A stretch of DNA of 64,000 nucleotides from Ancylobacter lacus (GTDB lineage: Bacteria > Pseudomonadota > Alphaproteobacteria > Rhizobiales > Xanthobacteraceae). A program made the position numbers and the translations under genes. The stretch lies in NCBI RefSeq assembly GCF_018390635.1, contig NZ_JAHBGE010000072.1, forward strand, positions 165,798 to 229,797. The letters run 5' to 3'. Below are positions 40,135-47,989 of the stretch, in pieces; the stretch's first letter is position 1, and every line of letters starts with the position of its first letter. Below the pieces are notes generated by a model. The model was not told the origin of the DNA, did not search any database, and saw only the letters and a program-made list of their open reading frames with translations.

Positions 40135-41213
40135 GCCTCTGACTCCCGCGCCTCCGACCGGTTTCTTTCGAGGCTGATCGGTGCCGCGGGCACGCATCAG
40201 CGCGTCCGGAACGAGAACGCGACCTCTCCCGAGGCGACCGAGGGTGCTGCCGCCGGGAACGGCGGCGGCGGACCGTTGGGTCGGCTCTTGGTCTGCGGCG
40301 AAGCTCGCGGCCGATGTAGCGCCCGCGCATACGGGCGGCGGCGGGGCGCGGCATGGCCGGTGTGCCGGGCGCGTCGCGGCGGCGGGTGAGGTGCGCGTTT
40401 GCGGGATATCCAAAAAACCTTTCGCCGGCATTGAGCGAGGGTCGTCGCCGATCCCGACGACGGCATTGCGCGTGCGACGCGCCGGAAGGCGATGGAATGG
40501 GCGGAAAGCAGACCTGCTGCCATCCGTGTAAGCACGGTCAGCCTGCGAGTGATCTAACCTTTGGTAAGCTTTGGCCGCGTCCATTCCCCAAGAATTCGAT
40601 CGAAAAAAGCTGCAAAAAGACGCAGCTCAAGGGGATGGTGACCGTTGCGTGTGGGCCCGTTGTGGGATACCACAAGAAGTAATATGCAATTTTCGTGCTA
40701 GGATGCTGTCTCGATGCGAGGTGCGGCAATGACGGCCGGTTTGGCCGCTCGTTCTCGGCGACGCAAGGCAGCCTTTCCCCTGCACCGGCTTCCGCGCCGG
40801 CCGGGGCCTGGCATCTCCTGCAGCCCTGCGGCAGATCACGTGACGACCCGGCTGTGGGGGCCGGGGCTCGGCGCGGCAGGCGCCTGCATCTCGACTGAGC
40901 GGGCGGGCTCAGCACGGGCACCGGGTGGGGAGGGGCGATGGTCCCCGCCGCACCGGGGTGCCCGCCACAGAAGCGGTGCGATGCCCCGAACCGGAACGGC
41001 GCTGCCGTTGCGGTGATGGTTCGCACCCCGCTTCTCGACGACGGCGCCCGACTCCTGGGGGTGGGGCGCCCGGCTCCGGCGCTCTCGCCGGGCCCGCCGC
41101 CGGGACGTGCCACGCGCCCCGCGGGCTTCACCGCCGCCACCGCCCTTCCGCGCTGCCGGGCCGACGATGATCGAACCATCGCATCGGCCGAAGGCGGCCA
41201 CTGAACCTCCGCT
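40135..41213. other. 1.1-kb gene-free region with an AT-rich structured island
   Basis: No open frame here looks like a gene. Composition shifts abruptly at about 40550-40700, which is much richer in A and T than the surroundings and folds into hairpins (annotated separately). The rest is ordinary GC-rich sequence. The region separates the deacetylase from the channel-glutaminase pair and could contain an RNA gene, a remnant, or a long regulatory region. Confidence 0.45.
40581..40675. ncRNA. Candidate structured RNA or regulatory element in the AT-rich island
   Basis: CCATTCCCC (40581-40589) can pair with GGGGATGG (40631-40638) with one bulge, enclosing AGCTGC (40608-40613) paired with GCAGCT (40622-40627). 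A separate perfect hairpin follows: TTGTGG (40660-40665), loop GATA, CCACAA (40670-40675). The nested structure and the local drop in GC make a small RNA possible. I match it to no known family, and strand is undecided. Confidence 0.25.
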
Positions 41214-41244
41214 TTCAGGGCACTCCAGCCTTCAGGGCACTCCA
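41214..41244. repeat. Tandem 14-bp direct repeat just upstream of the channel gene
   Basis: TTCAGGGCACTCCA occurs at 41214-41227 and again at 41231-41244, a 17-nt period, ending 16 nt before the ATG of the ion-channel gene. Identical tandem half-sites this close to a start suggest a regulator-binding site, though a local duplication is equally possible. Confidence 0.5.
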
Positions 41245-41260
41245 AATATGAGCACCGGAC

Positions 41261-42442
41261 ATGTCGTCAGCGCGTGAACACTTCCTGGGGAGCGTAAGGC
41301 GGGGCGCGTTGCGTCGCAGCCTCGGCGAGATCCTGCGCCGGGGGCTGGCCCTATCGGGGGGGTGCGGCGGCGTCCGCTCCCTCGCCGTTCGCGCCCTGCT
41401 GGCGGCCGTGCTGGTCCTCCCCCCGATGGGCGCCGCGTCAATCGCCCATGCCGAGGATGCGCCGCCTCCGGCCGCCGCCACCGCCGCAACCGACGCTCCC
41501 GCTCCCGCCGCGGATGCCGCGGCCGCCACCGAGGGCGACAAGGCCGCCGCGCCGGCGCCGGCCGGGCCGACCGAGGTGCAGGTCGGTGCCTATATCCTGC
41601 GCATTTCCAACGTCTCGCAGAAGGACGGCACCTTCAACGTCGACATGTGGGTCTGGTTGCGGTGGAAGGGCGATCTGCGTCCCGACAAGACGTTCGAGGT
41701 CGCCGATGGCTCGATCACCAGCCGGTCCGACACCGAAGTTCTCGAAGACGAAGGCTATCACTACACCAGCGTGCGTGTTCAGGCGCTGGTCTACCACGAT
41801 TTCGACGTCCGGCATTTCCCGATGGACGACCACACGCTCGACATCGACATCGAGGACTCGACCTACGACGATTCCACCATCCGCTACGTCGCCGACCGCG
41901 GCATGGCGCTCGATCCCGGGCTGCAGGTGGCGGGGTGGGGGGTCTCGCTTCTGCAGCCCCGTGCCACCGAACATGTCTACCCCACCGATTACGGCCTGCG
42001 CTCCACCGGCAGCGCGACCTCGGTCTATTCCCGCCTGACGATTCCGATCGCGCTCAAGCGCGAGAGCATGATGGCGCTGGTGAAGCAGTTCTGGATCTCC
42101 GGGCTCGCCGTCGTGCTGGCGCTGCTCGCCCTGCTGATCCACTCGCACGATCTCGATGCCCGCTTCGGGCTGGGGGTCGGCTCCATCTTCGCGGCGAGCG
42201 CCAACGCCTTCGTGCTGGCGGACAATCTTCCGAAGACCACCTCGCTGACCCTCGCGGAACAGCTCAACCTGCTGTCGGTGGCCGTCATCTTCCTCAGCGT
42301 CTTCGTCAGCATCTGGTCGCTGCGGCTGCGCTATGCCGGGCGGGCCGAGGACTCCGTGAAGCTCGACCGCATCGCCCTGATCGGGCTCGCCGTCTTCTAT
42401 GTCATCGCGAATGTCGCGATCATCAGGGTCAGCCTCGGCTGA
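41261..42442 (+). CDS. Bacterial pentameric ligand-gated ion channel (Cys-loop receptor superfamily)
   Basis: The 393-aa protein has an extended signal peptide (cleavage near residue 64), an Ala/Pro-rich spacer to about 104, and a beta-rich extracellular domain (about 105-262) with the superfamily FPMD motif at 186-189. Four membrane helices follow: M1 271-294, M2 299-321, M3 332-355 and M4 369-390. The M2-M3 loop DNLPKTTSLT closely matches that of GLIC. Aligned without gaps back from this loop, Asp299 falls at the -2' position that is Glu in the cation channel GLIC. The extracellular domain has no cysteines, as in other bacterial members. The ligand is unknown. The glutaminase gene follows directly. 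Confidence 0.88.
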   Translation: MSSAREHFLGSVRRGALRRSLGEILRRGLALSGGCGGVRSLAVRALLAAVLVLPPMGAASIAHAEDAPPPAAATAATDAPAPAADAAAATEGDKAAAPAPAGPTEVQVGAYILRISNVSQKDGTFNVDMWVWLRWKGDLRPDKTFEVADGSITSRSDTEVLEDEGYHYTSVRVQALVYHDFDVRHFPMDDHTLDIDIEDSTYDDSTIRYVADRGMALDPGLQVAGWGVSLLQPRATEHVYPTDYGLRSTGSATSVYSRLTIPIALKRESMMALVKQFWISGLAVVLALLALLIHSHDLDARFGLGVGSIFAASANAFVLADNLPKTTSLTLAEQLNLLSVAVIFLSVFVSIWSLRLRYAGRAEDSVKLDRIALIGLAVFYVIANVAIIRVSLG

Positions 42443-42487
42443 GGGATGATCGAGCGACCACACCATCCAGAACAGGACAGTGAGCCG

Positions 42488-44239
42488 ATGTTGTCCGCAG
42501 AAGCCCAGGATCGTCCCGGCCTCCGCCCCGGCGTCCGCCCGTGGGACGACCGCATGACGCAGTTGTTCGACGCGGTGGCGCAGGGCGGCGTCACCAGCCG
42601 GCAGGCCATCCTCGCCAGGATGGCCGAGGCCGGCATCGGGCCCGACGATCACCGCATCGCCGGCACCTGCCGCAAGCTCGACGCGCTCGGCGACGCCGCG
42701 ATCGACCGCGCCGGCTTCGCCGAGCTGATCGGCGACGAACTGCTGACGGTCAGCCGCATCTTCCGGCGGCAGCTCATCATCCCGGACTGGCAGGATTTCT
42801 GCCACGCCATCCGCGGCATCTATGACGAGGTGGCGCCGGACCGTTCCGGGGCGAATGCCGATTACATCCCCATCCTCAGGGATGCCGACCCGGAGAAGTG
42901 GGGCGTGTCGATCTGCAGCATCGACGGGCAGCGCTTCTCCTGCGGGGATGTGGACATCTACCACTCCATCCAGTCCGTCTCGAAGCCGCTGACCTATTCC
43001 TTCGCCCTGCTGCGGGAAGGCGAGGAGTTCACGAGCCGCTTCGTGGGAACCGAGCCCTCCGGCCGCCCGTTCAACGCGCTCGACCTGCTGCCGGACATGC
43101 GGCCCTTCAACCCCTGCGTTAATGCCGGCGCCATCATGACCGCCGGCATCGTCGCTTCGGGCAGCCCGGAAAAGTCGGCGCGGGAGGTCACCTACGACAT
43201 CATGGCGATGTGGAGCGGTCTCAGCGGCGGCATCGCCGAGGTCCGCTTCAGCGAGGAGACCATGCTGTCGGAGCGCAGCACCGCCCACAACAATTACGCC
43301 ATCTCCTATCTGCTGCAGGGCCGCAAGGGCCTGCCGCGCGACGTTGACCTCCACAAGATGCTCGAGGTCTATCTCTCCTGCTGCAGCATCGAGATGACCT
43401 GCGAGATGCTGTCCGTCGCCGCGGCGACGCTCGCCAATGGCGGGGTCTGCCCGCTGACCGGCGAGCAGGTGCTGCCGACCGAGCTGGTGAAGAAGACGCT
43501 GGCCGTCATGCAGTTCGCCGGCATGTACGACAATGCCGGGGTGTTCACGCTCCAGGTCGGCCTGCCCGCCAAGTCGGGCGTGGCGGGGGCCATTCTCGTC
43601 GTCGTGCCCAACCTCATGGGCTTTGCGACCTTCTCGCCCCGGCTCGACAGCTACGGCAATTCGGTGCGGGGCGTCGCGTTCTGCCGCAAGCTGGTGGAGC
43701 GCTTCACCTTCCATGTCTATGACAGCCTGTCCGGCGGCCGGACCGGCTGCAAGCTCGACCCCCGCGAATCGCAGCACAACCGCAAGCAGCGCGATCTCTC
43801 CGACCTCAAATGGGCGCTGGCCCATGGCGACCGGTCGGCCCGCAAGGTCCATGACCTGCTGCTGGAGACGATGATCGACATCTGCATCGCCGATGGCGAT
43901 GTCGAGGACGACGAGCTCGACATCATCGCCAATACGCTGGACACCATCATCGGCTCCAGGATCGCGCCGGCGCAGCTGCGGGTGCTGTCGGAGGCCCGCC
44001 TCGCCCAGGGCAGCGCCCCGTTCGACGGCCTGCTGGCGCTGCTGGGCCGGGAGTGCCCCACGCTGGACGACAATGTGCGGGGCCTGCTGCTGGAGGCGGC
44101 GTTCAGGGTCTCCTGCGCGGATGGGGAGATCGAGCCCGAGGAATATGCCCGCCTCGCCGGAATCGCCGGGGCGCTGGGCGTCCATAAGGGCATCCTGGAT
44201 ATCCAGGTCGACCGCTTCCGGCGCGGCGCCACGCTCTAG
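42488..44239 (+). CDS. Glutaminase of the animal GLS type with C-terminal TerB-like domain
   Basis: The 583-aa protein (from ATG 42488) has a helical N-terminal domain (about 22-115) like the EF-hand-like region of animal GLS, then the beta-lactamase-like glutaminase domain. Tyr126 (ADYIP), the Ser163/Lys166 pair (QSVSKPLTY) and Asn212 (VNAGAI) match the animal active site. A TerB-like domain with two DG-x-(I/V)-E-x-(D/E)-E motifs (near 469 and 545) takes the place of ankyrin repeats. It hydrolyses glutamine to glutamate and ammonia, probably in the cytoplasm. AGGA at 42474-42477 supports this start. ATG 42446, 3 nt after the channel gene, is the alternative. Confidence 0.88.
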   Translation: MLSAEAQDRPGLRPGVRPWDDRMTQLFDAVAQGGVTSRQAILARMAEAGIGPDDHRIAGTCRKLDALGDAAIDRAGFAELIGDELLTVSRIFRRQLIIPDWQDFCHAIRGIYDEVAPDRSGANADYIPILRDADPEKWGVSICSIDGQRFSCGDVDIYHSIQSVSKPLTYSFALLREGEEFTSRFVGTEPSGRPFNALDLLPDMRPFNPCVNAGAIMTAGIVASGSPEKSAREVTYDIMAMWSGLSGGIAEVRFSEETMLSERSTAHNNYAISYLLQGRKGLPRDVDLHKMLEVYLSCCSIEMTCEMLSVAAATLANGGVCPLTGEQVLPTELVKKTLAVMQFAGMYDNAGVFTLQVGLPAKSGVAGAILVVVPNLMGFATFSPRLDSYGNSVRGVAFCRKLVERFTFHVYDSLSGGRTGCKLDPRESQHNRKQRDLSDLKWALAHGDRSARKVHDLLLETMIDICIADGDVEDDELDIIANTLDTIIGSRIAPAQLRVLSEARLAQGSAPFDGLLALLGRECPTLDDNVRGLLLEAAFRVSCADGEIEPEEYARLAGIAGALGVHKGILDIQVDRFRRGATL

Positions 44240-44619
44240 CCGCCGGAAGACGCTCCGTCCGCCCGGCGTGGGATGAGGGCCGGGGGACGCGACGACGCGG
44301 ACGAGGGCCGCCGGCCGCGAGGGCCCGGACCGGAAGGGTGCCGGCCGGCACGGATCGGCGGCGCCCACGATGGCGAGCCGGGCGCCGGCGTCGGCCCGCC
44401 ATCGAGCAAAGCGATTCCCGGCCCGCAGCGCCATCGGCACGCGCCATCCGGCATCTGCCGGCGCTCGGAATGTGTATCGGGAAAGACAAGGCTGATCGCG
44501 GCCTTCGGCGGGATCAGCAGGCCGGTGCGGCGAACGGTGCCGGACGGTCTGTTCCCGCACCTTCTGTTCCGGTGCGGGAAAGCACGGCGCCGAAAGAAAG
44601 AAGCACCAATTCATAAGAA
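44240..44619. other. Spacer between the glutaminase gene and tRNA-Leu
   Basis: No credible gene is present in these 380 nt. The notable element is a perfect 10-bp hairpin at 44552-44580, annotated separately. The frame of lipB is open through this region and through the tRNA, which is chance. Confidence 0.4.
44552..44580 (-). terminator. Hairpin downstream of tRNA-Leu (possible terminator)
   Basis: TTCCCGCACC (44552-44561) and GGTGCGGGAA (44571-44580) form a perfect 10-bp stem with a 9-nt loop. On the minus strand it lies 40 nt beyond the tRNA 3' end, after a T-rich stretch. There is no T-run after the stem, so it may be an RNA 3'-end processing barrier instead. Confidence 0.35.
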
Positions 44620-44704
44620 TGGTGCGGTCGAGAGGACTCGAACCTCCACGGTGTTACCCACTGCCACCTCAAGGCAGCGCGTCTACCAATTCCGCCACGA
44701 CCGC
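44620..44704 (-). tRNA. tRNA-Leu(GAG)
   Basis: The minus strand reads a complete cloverleaf. The acceptor stem is GCGGTCG/CGACCGC, and the anticodon stem CTGCC/GGCAG holds the loop TTGAGGT with anticodon GAG. A class II long variable arm and the T-loop TTCGAGT follow. The CCA end is encoded (44620-44622 as TGG on plus). It decodes CUC and CUU. Confidence 0.95.
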
Positions 44705-45076
44705 ATGCCGTCTGGGTTTCGCAAGGAGCGGCGCCCGTCGGCGGGGCATCGTCTAACAGATCGACTCGGGGTCCACAAGTGCCGAGCCGCCTTCCAGCCG
44801 CTGCGCCGTGTGGTAGCTGTGGAACGTCGAGACATTTGCCGGCGCAGCCACTATTTCAGGCCCATGAGCGAGACGGGAACGCCTTTCACACCGCCGGAAC
44901 CGGCCGCCGCGCCGGCGCCCTTGACGCCCGGCCGGCCGGTACCGGCCGCGCCAGCCTCTGCCGCGCTGTCCGGCGCGGGGGATCGGGCGGTCGCGCCGCC
45001 CGATGGCGCGGAGCCTCGCGTGCCGCCCCACGATTCCGCTGTCCGTGCCGGGTCCGGCGCCGGGGAGAGGGCGGCC

Positions 45077-45787
45077 ATGCCCGCCGTCACGGCGCGCGGC
45101 GATCTGGCGGCGCGGCTGCCGGCGGAGGAGGGGGCGCCGCCGGTGCGCTGGCGGGTCAGCGAGGGCCTCGTCGCCTATCCCGACGCGCTGGCGGAGATGG
45201 ACCGGCTCGCCGCCGCCATCGCCGAGGGCACCGAGCCGGAAACCGTGTGGCTGCTGGAGCATCCCCCGCTCTACACCGCGGGCACCAGCGCGCGGCCGGA
45301 AGACCTGGTCGAGCCCGACCGCTTTCCGGTCTATCAGGCCGGGCGGGGCGGCCAGTTCACCTATCACGGCCCCGGCCAGCGCATCGCCTATGTCATGCTC
45401 GACCTGCGCCGCCGCACGCCCGATGTGCGGCGCTACGTGGCGGCGCTGGAGGAATGGCTGATCGCCACGCTCTGGTCGTTCCACATTCGCGGCGAGCGGC
45501 GCGAGGACCGGGTCGGGGTGTGGGTGCGGCGGCCCGACAAGCCCGGCGAGGCCGAGGACAAGATCGCCGCGATCGGCATTCGCGTGCGGCGCTGGGTGAC
45601 GCTGCACGGCATCGCGCTGAATGTGGAGCCCGACCTTTCCCATTTCGGCGGCATCGTGCCGTGCGGCGTGCGCGAGCACGGCGTCACCAGCCTGGTCGAT
45701 CTCGGCCTGCCGCTCGACATGGCGGATGCCGATCTGGCGTTGCGGCAGAATTTCGAGGCGATCTTCGGCCCCACCGTCGCGGCGTGA
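45077..45787 (+). CDS. lipB: Octanoyltransferase LipB
   Basis: From ATG 45077 the protein is 236 aa, normal for LipB. It has [16 protein letters not shown], the substrate-site segment, [21 protein letters not shown], and the catalytic Cys in GGIVPCGV. LipB transfers octanoate from acyl carrier protein to lipoyl domains. I chose 45077 because GGAGAGG lies just upstream. The frame is open further, and ATG 44864 would add 71 Pro/Ala-rich residues that are atypical for LipB but not excluded. Confidence 0.93.
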   Translation: MPAVTARGDLAARLPAEEGAPPVRWRVSEGLVAYPDALAEMDRLAAAIAEGTEPETVWLLEHPPLYTAGTSARPEDLVEPDRFPVYQAGRGGQFTYHGPGQRIAYVMLDLRRRTPDVRRYVAALEEWLIATLWSFHIRGERREDRVGVWVRRPDKPGEAEDKIAAIGIRVRRWVTLHGIALNVEPDLSHFGGIVPCGVREHGVTSLVDLGLPLDMADADLALRQNFEAIFGPTVAA

Positions 45788-45889
45788 GCCGGGGCGGGGA
45801 GGCACCGTGCCGCCCGGTCCCCCGTGCTGGCGCCGCAAAGCCCCGGTCCGCCAGCGGCTTGCGGCGTCGTCCGGCGAAAGGGATTGCGG

Positions 45890-46183
45890 CTACAGCGTCG
45901 GCAACACCGCGAAGGCGCCGTCCGTGACCTCTTCCGCGGGTCCCGGCGGAAGCTCGTCCACACGCTCCACCCGCGCGGCGGGCGGGCCGCCGTGGCAGGC
46001 GGCGATCAGCGCCTCCACCGCCGGCTGCTGCCCGCAGAGCAGGGCTTCCACCGCGCCGGAGGCGCGGTTGCGCACCCAGCCGGCGAGACCGCGGCGGCCG
46101 GCTTCCCGCGCGAGCCAGGCGCGGTAGCCCACGCCCTGCACGCGGCCGTGGATCATCAGGCGGATTTGGTGCGTCTGCGGCAT
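45890..46183 (-). CDS. acyP: Acylphosphatase
   Basis: The 97-aa protein has the acylphosphatase fold signature: [12 protein letters not shown], whose Arg21 binds phosphate, and GWVRN, whose Asn39 positions the water. It hydrolyses carboxyl-phosphate bonds such as acetyl phosphate or 1,3-bisphosphoglycerate. It is transcribed divergently from mgtE across a 249-nt spacer with no obvious repeats. Confidence 0.94.
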   Translation of the reverse strand: MPQTHQIRLMIHGRVQGVGYRAWLAREAGRRGLAGWVRNRASGAVEALLCGQQPAVEALIAACHGGPPAARVERVDELPPGPAEEVTDGAFAVLPTL

Positions 46184-46432
46184 GGAACGGGTCCTGTGCG
46201 TGGTCCGGTTTGCGCGCGCGGCCCGGAGCCCTGCGCGCCTCCGGGACGGAACGGCCCCCGCTCGGCCTGTCGCGCGTCGCCGGCACCGGGCCGGCCCCGA
46301 TGTGGCACGGCTGCCCGCTTCCGGCAAATCTCGCCGCCGCGGCACCACCATGAATTGCCTTGGACGCGGGGGCTTTCTAAAGACGTCATGGCGCCGGGCC
46401 CGGCGTGCCTCCCTCACGACGCGGAGACCGGC

Positions 46433-47854
46433 ATGCGCGACGAGAACGACCCCGGCGCTCCCGCGGGCGCACCGGCGCCGGCTGCGGCGTCCGCCCGCCC
46501 GGACCCTCGGCCGGCGGAACTCGACGACGCCTTCGTCGCCGCGGTCAGCGCGGCGATCGGGCGCGGCGACCTCGCCACGCTGCGCGAGCAGGTCGAAGGC
46601 CTGCACGAGGCCGATCTCGCCGCGCTGCTGGAGGCGCTGGAGCCGGCCGAGCGCCCGCGCCTCATCGAGCTGCTGGGCGCGGATTTCGACTTCACCGCGC
46701 TGACCGAGCTCGACGAGACGGTGCGCGTGCAGATCCTCGAGGAACTGCCCGCCGCCACCGTCGCCCAGGGCGTGAGCGAGATCGATTCCGACGACGCGGT
46801 CTACATCCTCGAAGACCTCGACGACGCCGAGAAGCAGGAAATCCTTGGCCAGCTCCCGATGCTGGCCCGCGCCTCGCTGCAGCGCAGCCTCGACTACCCC
46901 GAGGAGAGCGCCGGCCGGCGCATGCAGACCGAGTTCATCGCCGTGCCGCCGTTCTGGACCGTGGGCCAGACGCTGGACTATATCGGCGAGACCGAGGGCC
47001 TGCCCGAGACCTTCTTCGAGGTGTTCGTGGTCGACGCCACCTACCGCCTCACCGGCTCGGTGCCGCTCGACCGCCTGCTGCGCACCCGGCGCGGCACCAA
47101 GCTCGGCGAGGTGGTGACGCCCGACCGCCACGTGGTGAAGGCGACCGACGACCAGGAGGACGTCGCCCGGGTGTTCGAGCGCTACAACCTCATCTCCGCG
47201 CCGGTGGTGGACGAGGCTGAGCGGCTGGTGGGCGTGCTCACCGTCGACGACATCGTCGACGTCATCCAGGAGGAGGCCGACGAGGACCTCAAGGCGCTGG
47301 GCGGCGTCGCCGGCGACGAAGAGCTTTCCGACAGCGTCTGGTACATCGCCAAGAGCCGATTCACCTGGCTGCTGCTCAATCTCGTCGCCGCCAATCTCGC
47401 CTCCTTCGTCATCTCGCTGTTCTCGGGCGAGCTGCAGAAGATGGTGGCGCTCGCGGTGCTGATGCCGATCGTCGCCAGCCAGGGCGGCAATGCCGGCACC
47501 CAGACCATGACGGTGGCAGTGCGGGCGCTGGCCACCCGCGAGCTGCGCGCCAGCAATGCCGGCCGGGTGGTGGCGCGCGAGCTGCTGGTCGGGCTGTTCA
47601 ACGGCGTGGCCTTCGCCGTCATCATGGCGGTGGTGGTGTTCGCCCGGTTCGGCGTGATCGACCTCGGCATCGTCATCGCGCTGGCCATGGTCATCAATCT
47701 GGTGGCGGCGGCGCTGGGCGGCATCCTCATCCCCATCGCGCTGCAGAAGCTGAACGTCGACCCGGCGGTTTCCTCCGGCCCCTTCGTCACCACCATCACC
47801 GACGTGGTGGGCTTCTTCGCCTTCCTCGGCATCGCCGCGCTGTGGTTCGGCTGA
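46433..47854 (+). CDS. mgtE: Magnesium transporter MgtE
   Basis: The 473-aa protein has an acidic N-terminal superhelical domain, a CBS pair (about 145-270, with [20 protein letters not shown]) and five membrane helices with the selectivity segment [15 protein letters not shown]. It admits magnesium and closes when the cytoplasmic domains bind it. ATG 46433 follows GGAGA at 46423. ATG 46388 is an in-frame alternative. I see no M-box riboswitch upstream. Confidence 0.95.
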   Translation: MRDENDPGAPAGAPAPAAASARPDPRPAELDDAFVAAVSAAIGRGDLATLREQVEGLHEADLAALLEALEPAERPRLIELLGADFDFTALTELDETVRVQILEELPAATVAQGVSEIDSDDAVYILEDLDDAEKQEILGQLPMLARASLQRSLDYPEESAGRRMQTEFIAVPPFWTVGQTLDYIGETEGLPETFFEVFVVDATYRLTGSVPLDRLLRTRRGTKLGEVVTPDRHVVKATDDQEDVARVFERYNLISAPVVDEAERLVGVLTVDDIVDVIQEEADEDLKALGGVAGDEELSDSVWYIAKSRFTWLLLNLVAANLASFVISLFSGELQKMVALAVLMPIVASQGGNAGTQTMTVAVRALATRELRASNAGRVVARELLVGLFNGVAFAVIMAVVVFARFGVIDLGIVIALAMVINLVAAALGGILIPIALQKLNVDPAVSSGPFVTTITDVVGFFAFLGIAALWFG

Positions 47855-47989
47855 TCCGGTCATTCGTCCATTAACGATTCGACGAAATCGTATCCAATCT
47901 GCCGCGACTTCTCGTGACAGATGCCGCCGCGTCGTGAACAGTGGCCATCTCCCCTCGCGGGAAGTGGTTCGCGTTCTGGACAAGGTGCC

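Noticed and set aside
40353..40682. A 109-codon plus-strand frame running into the AT-rich island
   Set aside because: It has no family resemblance, its first half is Arg-rich GC-type junk, and there is no ribosome-binding site.
44620..44704. Integration site for a mobile element at tRNA-Leu
   Set aside because: I found no repeat of the tRNA 3' end nearby and no integrase or transposase. Only the position is suggestive, so it is kept as a low-weight finding.
46184..46432. M-box magnesium riboswitch before mgtE
   Set aside because: The spacer is too short and shows none of the conserved stems, and no terminator-antiterminator pair is visible.
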